From the NCBI GenBank assembly GCA_038503035.1, contig JAVSML010019047.1:1-64000 (forward strand): DNA of 64,000 bases, written 5' to 3'. Source of the stretch: Crocodylus rhombifer (taxonomy: Eukaryota > Chordata > Crocodylia > Crocodylidae). The position numbers and the translations under genes were made by a program. Within the stretch, counting starts at the first letter, position 1. Each line of letters opens with the position of its first letter. The notes beneath the pieces are model-generated. The model saw only the letters and a program-made list of their open reading frames with translations, searched no databases and had not been told where the DNA came from. This document shows positions 49,201 to 61,200 of the stretch, in pieces.

Positions 49201-52200
49201 GGATTATCATGAATAGCTACTTCATGGCTACTCTGTTATAGTTTTAAAAAATAAGTTAGCTGGCTGAAGAGCTGTATCTAGGAATGTGTCACATAACAGT
49301 AGCTGGCTAAAATGACTTGCCCAGAGTTTGAAAATTAAATCTATATACATGCTCATATCACAAGCAAAAGGAGCAAACCCAAAGATAATATTCAATTAAT
49401 AATATTACTTGTTGTTTATGCATCACTGTAACTTTATGTGGCCCTTTCATAAATGAAAGGCTCATTCTGAGCCCTACGGTATTCTCATTGCTATAGTCAG
49501 TGCCAAACAAGGGAGTGAGTGTCTAGTATCCTGTCCTGATGCCTTTGACTCCCCAGCCTGAATAACCAGGTATCCATTTACAGCTAGGTCAACTGAGGGC
49601 AGCCTTCAGTAAGGCTTGAATTCGTGCCTTGGTAACTGTAGTGAGATATCATTATTGCTCTGCCGTCCCGCCCCAGCTCATGGTCCTTTACAGACCAGTG
49701 AAAGTTGTGTCCAGATTCTTGGCTGTTTCTTCACCTGTTTTGTACTTTTTGGAGTCTTTGAGTGGAGTCTTTGACCAGCAGGGACAAATCTAAGCCATCC
49801 TGGTCCAACAAACGTTGGGGAGGAGAGGGAAGTCTGTCTGAAATTTTAGACTGATGGAACAGCTCCATGAGCAGTTCTGATGCTGTACTAGCTTTGTGTT
49901 GCACACCAAAGCAGTCCTCTGTGGTCTCCAGGGGCAGGGCATGAGATAGAAATCTACCACTGTCAACCCCTTTCTCAGCACAACTAAGGATCCATCCCTG
50001 TGTCCCAGCCTGACAAGGTTTAAAAATAAACACAGACAAATGGCTTGTTGTGCACTTTATGGATACATGAACTTGAAAGAACAAAACAGAATTTCTTGAT
50101 TTTTATTTATTTATTTTTGCTTTGAGTACCATAGCAGATCTGACTCGAGACATGGAAATGGGAATACATCAAAGGGAAAAATTACTTACAGGGTAATGGT
50201 GTTCCGGTACTTAGAAGGTTGTTGTAAAACTGATGGTGATCACCATCCCTCTTATGCAGAAATTGATCAATTTTCTGCATCAATTTTTGCTTAATTTGCA
50301 GCAAAGATGATTTAGGTTGGATATTAGGAAAAAAATCTGCTTGAGTGATGAAACACTGGAAAGGGTTCTTTGGGCAAGTTATGGGGATTCCTTTTACTGG
50401 AGGTTTTTAGGAATGGATTAGATAAATATCTTTTAGGGGTGATCTAGATATACTTGGTCATGTCTCATACCAACAGATGGATTAGATGATCTTTTACAGT
50501 CCCTTCCAGGCCTGCGTTTCTAGGCTTCTCTTAAAGCAACCATGCATATAATTCAAGTTAGCTGTGTCAATAATGTTAAATGGATTGTGCTGGAAGACAA
50601 AGACAAATGTGGAAGAGAGAGGAAAGTCAGGTTTAACTGATAAGACTCAGATGGAAGAGAAGAAAAACTTGGAAGTGATGGAAAGGGACTGGAAGAGTTT
50701 TGTGAGCCTGCTACTCTGCTAACAGTGAAAACTGTGTGATTTCTGCTCAAAGAAAGTACAAAGTAAACTAAGGTAAGGAGGGGAAGATACACAAGAGAGA
50801 AAATGTAAGTCAAGGAAGTGTTGAAAGATCATAGAATGAAATGAACTGCTTTGATAGTGCCAACTGTACCTGAGTGAAATGCACCCCCAGTGACACTGTA
50901 CAAACTGCAGGCCTGGTACATCAATGAAATGCTGATGTTTTGTTGCAAACGTAGTACTTAAGAATGCTTCTGCATGTGGTCTCCTGCAGAAGTGTTAGAG
51001 TGAAGGAGTTAACTGAGCATTAAAATGCTTTGAAAAGAAGAAGCTGAATAAATCACAAAAGTTTTCAAATCAATAAAAGACAATAGGTAGATAAAAGAAA
51101 CAATGGGGAACTTGACAGCAAGGTACCTAATGTCCCTTCTCTGTATATTCTGTCAGGACTTTAATGATGGAAGATGCCAAACATGCCAGATTTAATAACA
51201 AGCTAGATCCATGCAGAGAACAGTTAATCAAGAAGTGCAACGTTTGAAGACTAAGCAGATCCCAGGGTGCAGTTAGAGTCAATCTTCTGAATGAAGAAGC
51301 AAGTGAGGTGTAGGATGTTAGCTTTTCTTCTGCTCAAGAAAGCTTATGATGTAAAAGCATACCTTACCAGCTATATTAAGGGATCCAGAGCAGATGGAGA
51401 AAGCTATAAGAATGTCAGCTGTGGAGCTGATTATGGAAACACTCTCCAAGGAGAGGGATGAAGGTTGATTACTAGAATACTGAAAATGCAAAAGTGTGTA
51501 TAAAATCCTAAATGATTGATATCTGTCTCAAGAGTACTGTTAAGATCAAAAGCCAAGTGCTTTCACACACCTGGCAAGGAATCTTCTGTTTTAAGTGTAG
51601 GATATCCTTCTTGCCTTCTCACTTTGGGGATGTGATCCTTCATATGTGGCAGCTTTTTACCTTAGGATTGCTCTTTTTACAGAAAAAATGGACAAAACTG
51701 AAGACTGTCTATCTTCTGGTATGCCTTGTAGCCAACTTAGAAAACTCTTGAACTGGTTGCTTACTCATAGAAAGTCATGGTTAATGAGGAGGCAAAAAAG
51801 AACCACAGAAACACTAAGAACTCCTTGATCTACAACTGTACAAGCTAGTGCTGAAAGCAGAAACAAAAATCAAGTATTCATGGTAGAAACTAATCTGAAT
51901 ACAGGCTGACCCTGATATAGGGAATTTGTATTACCACTACTGCAAAGAAGACAAAAGGAACATGCCTCTCTCCTTCAAGATCAACCTAAAGCTGTGCCCC
52001 AGAGAACTTTTCTGGACTATGAGATTCTTTTAAAGGCTTGGCTGGCCACCACTCAGCTCCAGAGTGGGGCATCTCTCTCCATGAGGAACTGTCTTGTTTT
52101 TTCACAGAAATAATCACTCGCATTTCTGAGTGCTTATATAGGCCATAGGAATTAATAAACCAGGAGTAGGACTAGAAACAACCCTTTCTGTTGATAATTC

Positions 52201-55200
52201 AGCCATTTACTTGTGATATAAAATTTCACTGGTTTAGACAAGGCAATAGACACTTAACACATCCCCCACATACAAGCGAACTAACCAAGCACCTATAAAC
52301 AAATCAAGCTGTTTTTCCTACAGGAAAGAAGTTAGAGTTTTTATTATTGTTTCTGTGTTCAGGAAAGTATATGGGTATATTACAGTGATGGGGGTTATAA
52401 TAGTATTGTGATAAGCTTTTGGAAAAAAATGAAGTCATCTGAAAAACTGACAACAAGCTTTCATGTGAGCTCTCCCCTCCCTACAAGTCTCTTCTTTCCA
52501 CAAGCTGTTACTTGTTTCATATATTCATTCCTTTTTTTAAAGTATAGAAGTGACTATTTTGATAATCTAGCCCACTAATTCTCAACCAGGGTGTTGGTTG
52601 CATCCTGGGGGCCACAGGATTTTTTTGGAGGGTGTCCCAATGTGTAAAATAAGTAGACAAGCACAGGTTTAGGCTTCTCCCTACCTGACTGCTTCCCCCC
52701 CCCCCAACTGCCTGGCCCCTGTAGTAATGTAATAAATACATTTGGTTTTCAAATGGGGTTCCGCTCAGTTCACAAAAGTTATGGAGGGGTGCCTTGAGTC
52801 TAAAAAAGTTGAGAACCACTGATCTAGCCTGACTTCCTCTATAACACAGACTGTAGAATTTCACCAGAGTTTCCTGCATCACGTCCAGTAATGTGTGGAC
52901 ATATCTATGCCTTATAGGGTCAACAAAATGAGGCTTCTGTGCCTACGAATTCCGTGTTATAGGGTAGCCATTAAAACAAGGAGCTTGTGGATTTCTCTGA
53001 GCCTCAAGCCAGGGATTTACTCATTATACAGCAGACGTTATGAGGCTAAGCCATGGAATCACCCAGAGATCAAGATTGCCCAGGGATCTTTAGTGCCTGT
53101 GGAGGATACGAGTTATTTTTAAAGGTCTTATTTACAGAGGAGTGACCTAAAAGAAAGAAAGAGCATGCAGTGAGGGAAATCAACCTTGTTAATGATAGAA
53201 AACTAGAGCAACCCTAGGAGCTGATGAAGACAAAGATTCCTACTTTTAAATTGCTGAATAGCTTAGACAGAAGAAGAGAATGAGGACCAGAATGAAGCTT
53301 GTGCTAGAACAGAGAGAAATGGGAGATAACAAGGCTTGCATCTAAAATTAAAAGGAAGGAAGTTGCACAGAATGGAGGTAATTTAGGGGACCTGGAGCAG
53401 GAAGGGGATTGGGAAGAATGAAGCAGCGCAAAGCTTGGGGGACACCCTCTGGGTGTAAGTAGTGCTCAAGAATGTAAGACAAATGTGGGGGGTGGATATG
53501 CATTCAAGTAAGTAGTAGTCTTTCCTTTGATTTCAGTGGCCTCCAGATTCGGCCCTTATTGAAACCATAAGAGATGCTATTACCAGTTAAGTGATCCTTG
53601 CTCTCGTTTTGTTGTTAATCTCGTTTTGTTGAGTGAAGATCTCCATCATAGAATTCCTATACAATAAATCTTTGACCTTAGATAACCCCGGCTAAATTGG
53701 TTTTGCAGTACCACAAATTTGATTTGCAGTACTAGCAGAATTATTTTCTGCCAAATATGCATCCAGAGCCAGGGAGCTACTGTCCTGAAATACTCTGTTA
53801 ACCAACCTTGCCAATGATCTTGTGCTCCTTAGTATCTCCCCTTTTGATATTTTAGAGGGAAGTGAAAGCCTCTATAGTGCATCTAAAATCAACTGTTCTG
53901 TACCACATTAAGAAAACTTCATAAGCACTCCTACAACCCGAGGCCTGATTTTTGTCCATTAACATTTTGCCTGGTTTCTTAGTGACTTCAGTTGCTTATG
54001 TTTTATCAGCTCACATAAATAGACTGTTTCAAAACTGTCTATTGCACATTGCTTTACTGTTTTCCTGCATCTTGGAGTTCCACAGGTTGCCTTTTCTTTT
54101 GTGAGATGGAATTGTTGTAGTTCTAATTCATTTCCAAACCTACTGCCTTTCTGTTGAATGACTATGCCCTAGCTTTCATGCAGCTGGCTGAGTAAAGGGA
54201 GCCCATTTACTTTCTTTGAAGCACTCCTTATAAACTGTAGAGTAAGTTTCTTTTCTCAGTTTGCTTGCCTCTTGAGACTGATCATTTCTGCTTTGCTTTC
54301 ACAGAAGTCTCAGTGCTTCACATTTGAAGATCATGAGCAGGAGGAGAGGAAGGTATGTCCTTCATTTCTTTCTGTGGTCATTCAGGGGTGCTTGAATGCA
54401 GAGTAGCTCATGTAGTTAGGCCCGGTGATGATAAAACCCAAAGGCTAGGGACAGACATTACACACAAATTGGTTTAAGTGATCAGAAACTGGTTTAAACC
54501 TGTAACAGAACAGATGTTCAGTGTACATAAACCAGTTTGAAAATGGATGAAACCAGTTTGAGATAAACCTGGTTGAATGTAGTGTCAGACTTAACTGATC
54601 TGAGTCAAACCAGTTTATGCAATGTCTGTCCCAGACCCCTTCCTGGTTTACTTAAACCAGAGTCCCCCAGCATCCCAGATGTTTTGCAGCCCTGAGTGGG
54701 GCTCTCTGCTGGAACTCTGGCAGAGATGACGGGCACAGCAGCATACGCCTGGCTTCCCTTTGCTCCACCTCCCCTCACCACTCCCTGCTCAAGCAGGGAT
54801 TCCCCAGTCCCACAGCATGGACTGTAGCCAGTATGTGGTATACTAGCTAATGCTGAGAGGTGTTTGTGTAAGGCAGACAGGACAGCTTAGGGCTTTTGGG
54901 AGCTAATCAACAGGTAGTTGGTAATGTTCCTCCATTCCTTCCTTGGAAAAAGTTGTTTAAGAAGAGCTTGAACTAATGAGAGAGGCTTTTGTTTTGTTTG
55001 ATGCGCACATAAATGGTAACAATTCCCTGTGTAACTCACTGCTGTGTAACTCAATGCTCTGTTTTCAACTCCGTGCTGGCTCCCACTGGTTGGGTGGGGG
55101 GGAACCCCTCTCTAATCAGAGTGTCCTGCCAGAGCCTGGCCACGCCCCCCCTCAGTTTAGCACTGAGGAAGGGAAGGGAGGGCTGCTGTAGTGCCCCTGG

Positions 55201-58200
55201 CTTCTAGCCTGAGCCCCTGTTGCATATGCCCACATTTCTTCAGTCCAGAGGGGGTGTCTGTATGGTTACAAACTGGATCAGCCTAGCCAGGTTAGACTAA
55301 CCTGCAAAGACTGAATCAATTCAGGCTCAGGCTTTTTGAATGTCTGTCCCTAGCCAAAGAAAAAAGATAATGATTTTCCACTGGGTCACATGTGGAGCAG
55401 TACTAGGTTAGGAAGTAGGTCTGGGTGCTGATTGCTGGAATTTACCTGTCATTATATGATCTTTTAGTAAAACTGGCTGTTACCATGTAACAAAGTGCAC
55501 CTGTTTCCTTTGGGTTCAGTGGTGGTGGAGATTTGTACCCAGGATATGTTATGTGGTAACTCTCATCCCATGAAGAACATTTAAAAGAACTTGAGAATTC
55601 TCCCAGTGCATGTTAAATTATTCTGAATCTGTGACATGGACTGCTGCAAAGTATGAGCTGGTAGAAAATGCTTTGCTTTGTGAGCCAGACCAAGTTTCAG
55701 ATTAAAGCACTGGACTGGGACGTGGGAGATCTGAGCTATGTGCTCTGCCTCTGATTTTGTGTGTGAACTCAGGCCTGTCACTTGGACCAACAATTTCAGA
55801 AACAGCACTGATTTGGGGAGCCTCATTGAGACACCTGCCATGTCCCTGCATTTCCTTAGGCAATAGAGAACTGAAAGTCAGGACTCTTAGTGTCTCAGGG
55901 TGGGCATCTGAGGTGCTCAGAGTCCTCAACCTTAATTTCTGTGCCTTAGTTTCCCTCTCTATATAAAAGGTAAGGATGAGAAAACTTACTGTTTTATATT
56001 AAGCTGCTTGTGAGCAGCAAGGCTCTTGCTAAGGAATTAAATTAACAGTTCTCTTGTTCCTGTTCTTGGCTCCTTATTATGATGAACTATCCATGATGAG
56101 GCCAAGCTAAGCCAATTACACTGAGCTACAGTAAACCCTATAATCAGTGGTACTTTGATCCTTTCACATCTATAATACCTGCCTCACTTTGCAAGAGAGA
56201 TGCATTCACCTAAAGGGAGACATTTCTGCCACCTAAGCAAACATAATGTATGGATGTGTGCAGATGGACATGCTCACCAAGTACCTGGTCGTGCATGGAA
56301 ACAGCCTGACCTTTGTTTCTCTTTAATGAGGCATTATCAGTATGGCTAGACATGCAAGTGGTGCTGAAGTACAAAAAAGACACAAACTCTTCAGGCATCC
56401 ATCAGGGATGTATAAGATCCAGCCAGTGACAGGGTGTCTGGAGTGGTTCTTCAGTGTCTTGTCAGTGGTGCCCATTCCTTGTCTAGAGGCAGAATACTGT
56501 TTAACATGATCTCATCTCTGCTAGGGTGCAGGCTCTGTTACTCCTCAACACTACTTGATGAGCTTTCTACAATTCCTGATAATTTGAGGCAATCACTGTT
56601 TTATACTGTCTCCTACTGTGGACACTGGAGTAGAAAGCCCCTGTCTCATTGCCTGCAACACCTTCTCTGGGTTTGAACCCATAATGAACAACTACACTCC
56701 TATCACCAGCCCTGTAGATAGGCAACGGCTTATTATGTGCATGCACTTAAACATGGCTACACACAAGCATCCTCAAAACAGACATACCCTATACTGCCTG
56801 TACCCAACACACAAGAACAAATTCACCTCCCCTTTAACTCTGCTGAACTCAGTGAAGTTATGCTGGATGTGAATAGCCTGTGGTATCAGAAACATGGTAA
56901 GATAACCACAGAAAACACAAAGACTACCATCCACGTAGCTAGGAAATATCCTTCATCTACCTACCCACACTTAAGTCTTCATCTGCAGTGAAAAAATGTC
57001 CTTTTGTAAGAAATGATTATGCTCCCTTGGCCATTGGAAAAGTCTGTGTATTTAACTTAAAAGTGCTCCAGTAGATTTTCAAGAAGGATACTGTAAGAAA
57101 TATGGTAGATGGCCTTGGGTTTTGTAGCGGTAAAGGCTAAAGAATCCTAAATGCAAAGAGCATTCGAAAAAAAACAAAAACTTGATGGGACAAAGCAGGC
57201 CTGTCAGCACACCTGTCTCCCTTACAAAAGGTCAAAATGAGATTAGAATCCAATAGAGACTTTAGTAGAGTGAGCCACTGTGCCTTTGTGGAGCTTCTGC
57301 TTGCTATACATAGTGCCCTTACATGTGTTTTTATGCTAAGTGTTTTTTATATTATTAAAAATGATTGTAATGTTAAAGTGTTGCTGTAGCCAGGAATTAT
57401 GGGAGAGGCAAGAATTTCTTTGGGTGATAGTTGGTCCGATAAAAGATATCACTCCCCAAAAATCCTTGCCTTGCATAAAACTTATTGATCACTCCAGTAC
57501 TTCAAGAAACTGGATTGTACTGTAATGTCAACAGATCCTCCTTCTTGGGTGGCTGAAGGAGTTTAACTGCAGAGCTTGGGTATTACAATATAACTTTTAT
57601 AAAATGTTTGTAATAGTTATGTCTTCAAGGAATCCTCCTCATTTAGTTCACTTTGGATCATGCCTAGAAAGGCCTGGGAATTACAAGACCTCATTGATTT
57701 TATGTTTTGTTGTCTCCAAAGACATAGCTGTGATAAATGGCCATTTCACCCTCACTTCTAAACACTGACTTAAGGTCTGGGACCTATAGAAAGGTCTTAT
57801 ATTACCATGGCATGATTACTTGCATGGGATGTACAAAACAATGGTTAGTGCCATCATATGTATAGTAAAAACTAATTTATTAGACACGAGAATAATGCAT
57901 CACTATGTTCTTATTAATCAGTGTATGGAATGCTTGCTGGAGTCCCATTGATATGTACACAAAATCCTTTGGCTAACTTATTATCTGTTAAAGTAATTTC
58001 CAGATGTACATACATACTAAATCAAAATGGAATTTGTTCTTGATAATTAATTTGGTACCAACCTCTGCCCTCCATAGCACTCATCAAGCCAGCTGATGTT
58101 TACTAGGCATTAGATGCACCCCAGCTTTTCATAGCCCACAAAACATAGACAATCAGCCATTTTGCATAATTGTTTTTTATTTTGATTAAATGCATGTAAA

Positions 58201-61200
58201 TGAACAAAGAAATAATCTTTGGCAGATTTGTTTTACTCCTTCATAATCATGTAATTCTTATATAGTGAGTGTGCCAAATTTTTGTAGTAGGAAATTGTAC
58301 ATTAACAACATCTGTTTTCATAGAGTACCTGCCATTGTGCGTGAGTGATAGAATCCTTGTCTGTCATCTGAGAGAACCATGTTCGATTCCTGGATGCATA
58401 TATAGCTGCAGTCATCAAGGCACCAGATGTCTGGACTTGGTCTGGCCTTTGCATACTGTCTCAGTGGTCTAAAGAGAGGATGGAAGTTCTGGGCAGCCTC
58501 CATTCTTCTGCCTAGGCATGTCTCAAAGGTCCTGGTGACCTCTCAAGTGTACATCAAGGTCTACAAGGATTAATGGTTTTGCCTAATATTACTGTCATTA
58601 AGTAATCCAGTGTGTACAGTCTGCCCTTCGAATTTCTTTAAATATATTTTACTTCAGTTACAGGTGTCAAAATCATTCTGTATTGTGTCTTAATATAGCC
58701 TGAAAAATGTCTCATAAAAAGTTGAAGATTGACTAATTAATGAAAAATTGGTCACTCATGGATAATTAGTCATCTTTACAAGTCTTCTTGGACTGATGAC
58801 TTAACCAGATTTAGCTGTAATTGAAAATGACTTTGCAGGGCTGTGTGATGCATTATTTTTTTTATGTTCAGTTATTTACAGTTATGCAAGATGTCATTAA
58901 TCCACAATGAAGTCGTTTTTCAGTGGGTGTAACATTGCTATCACTGAAAATATGTTATTGTACACCCCTGATCAGTCTGGGTCAGTGACTCTTCCTGTTG
59001 TTGGTGTGAAGTGGTGATTTCTGCTGTGTCTAAATGCTTAAGGTCTTTAATCTTTGCAACAGTGTCCCATTTGCTTTTCTACCAGGCTAGATTCTTCTCC
59101 CATCCCTTATTGTTGTATTATGCATCCCGTAGATTGTTCAGCCTATTTCCTGCATCTTTAGAACATTCTTCTTCCCCATGACTTTGAGGCACCCATTACC
59201 TCCTCCCATATTTCATTGCTCAAAATTGGTCCAATTGCAAAAGGTGGTGCCAAATGACCCTGAACTTTGGAAAATCACATTGGAATCTGAGTCTTTGTGG
59301 CAGCGCCATCTCTGGCTCAGCACAGTGCATTATGTGATGCCAACATTTGGGAGCAATTGAAATGCCAGCACTTCTAAGCATCATTTGCTGTATTTTCATG
59401 TTTCCCTTTTCACTCCACAGAAACTGGCACAGCTGCTGATCAAGTTCTTGGAGAGGGAGCTCCAGCCAGCTTGCCAAGTCACATGTTTGGAAAGCATCCG
59501 CATCCTCTCCCGGGACAAACACTGCCTTGACCCCTTCACTACCAGGGAAGGCCTGAAGACCCTGGCCAGACATGCTGGTATTGACTACTCGGAGGAGGTC
59601 ATTCGGGAGATCCCAGATCTGGATGTCATCCTGGAGGCCCTCAAGTGCCTCTGCAATATTGTCTTCAGCAGCTGCCGTGCACAGGAGCTGACAGCTGAGG
59701 CCCGACTTGTGGTAGGCCTGACTGAGCGCATTAAACTCTACAATGAGAAGAAACTCCCCCATGAAGTCAAGTTCTTTGATCTGCGTCTTCTGTTCCTGCT
59801 GACAGCCCTGAGAGTAGACATCCGGCAACAGCTAGCCCAGGAGCTCAGGGGAATCAGCCTGATGACAGACACCCTGGAGTTGACACTAGGGGTGAAGTGG
59901 TTGGACCCTTATGAGGTAGCTACTGAGGGGAGCCTTCCTCCACCCTTGCCTCGCCAGGAGACAGAGCGTGCTATGGAGATCCTCAAGGTGCTCTTCAATA
60001 TCACATTTGACTCCGGCAAGAGGGAGGTGGATGAGGTAAGTTTCCTAGTGGTCATTTCTCAAGCTGTTCATACTGCCTGTGATTCAGTTTGATTTGTGGT
60101 TTTTCCACCTCCCAGTTTTCATTCTTTCTCTGTTGCACACTAATGTTGGTGCAGTCTCCTGCCTGTTAAACTAGCAACAGAACTGTGCCCTGGGCCCTTC
60201 ACGTTGAAATCTTTAGTATCTCTGTCCTATGTATTATTAACTTTTTGATTTCAGAACATTTAGAAACTCTTCATTGTCTTTTAAATGTTCCTATGACTTG
60301 AGCTATAACCTTGAGCTAGAGAAGAGCAGAGAACTCAAAACATTTTTAGAAATAGTAAAACATGGCCTTTTCCACTTTCTGCATCAGCTAAAGAGTATGA
60401 TGGCAGATGCAGGCAGCTGACTTAGGAATGTCTGTAGCTTCTCCCCAACCTGGTATCAGCTGTACAGTGTGATGGAGGACTCAGGAAGATTAAGGTAGGG
60501 TATGGAGTAGGAGCAGGATCAGCAAGTGGTTAAGGCAGCAGTAGCAAAACTCTGGGTTCATTTCCATGATTAGTGCATTGCTCCTCTTTCTCCATTTAAT
60601 GAAGATGGGGCTTGCTCTGGGTTCTGGAATGCAAGACTGTCCCAGAACAGCAAAGACAAAGTCACAAACCTTGTGATATTGAGGACTGCAGAGACAGATT
60701 TCCTTCTCATGATTAGGTGTGTCATTTTCTGTTTTGGGGCCAGGAAGATGCTGCTCTGTACAGACACCTGGGTGCTCTCCTTCGTCACTGCCTGATGATT
60801 TCAGCTGATGGAGAAGATCGGACAGAGGAGTTTCACAGGTGAAGAGCATTGTCTCAAGTGTGAGACTTGAACCTATGCATCTTTCTTGCTGAGAACTGAA
60901 ACAGCCATGCACACATGAAGGGTTGGATTTTGATAGCATTAGCCATGGCTACAAGTGGTCCCACTAAAGTCAGTGGGACTGCTCGCCAGAGTAAGTGCTC
61001 AGTAACTTGATTAAGGTGTCCATGGTCTGGATCTTAAATAAATTACTCTATCCTGTTGTCCTGAATAGTTGTTGTGCATTGGATATAGACAGTTCTTCTT
61101 GGAAATAGGCCTGCAACCTCTCAATATCAAGTCATGTTTGACCTTGATGGGTACCTCCCCTTATTAGCGTGGTCATAGCTACAGTCTACATGGATGTCCC

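Larger units (their letters stand above)
46227..54304. other. RIC8A intron 1
   Basis: An intron of about 8 kb. It holds an old CR1/L3-like LINE (47.1-48.4 kb), a CR1 3' end (50.3-50.5 kb) and a hAT MITE with a perfect target duplication (52.57-52.82 kb). The stretches 46,600-47,090, 48,380-50,270, 50,530-52,560 and 52,830-54,300 show nothing named; open frames there are short and motif-free. Confidence 0.5.
54353..59420. other. RIC8A intron 2
   Basis: An intron of about 5 kb with a 0.9-kb DNA transposon at its 5' end, a MIR-like fragment and a tRNA-like sequence. The stretches 56,000-57,380 and 58,560-59,400 show nothing I can name. Confidence 0.5.

Noticed and set aside
55960..55972. TATA-like string ctatataaaagg
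   Set aside because: It falls in the 3' part of a MIR-like SINE, and no gene start follows; the next exon is internal to RIC8A.
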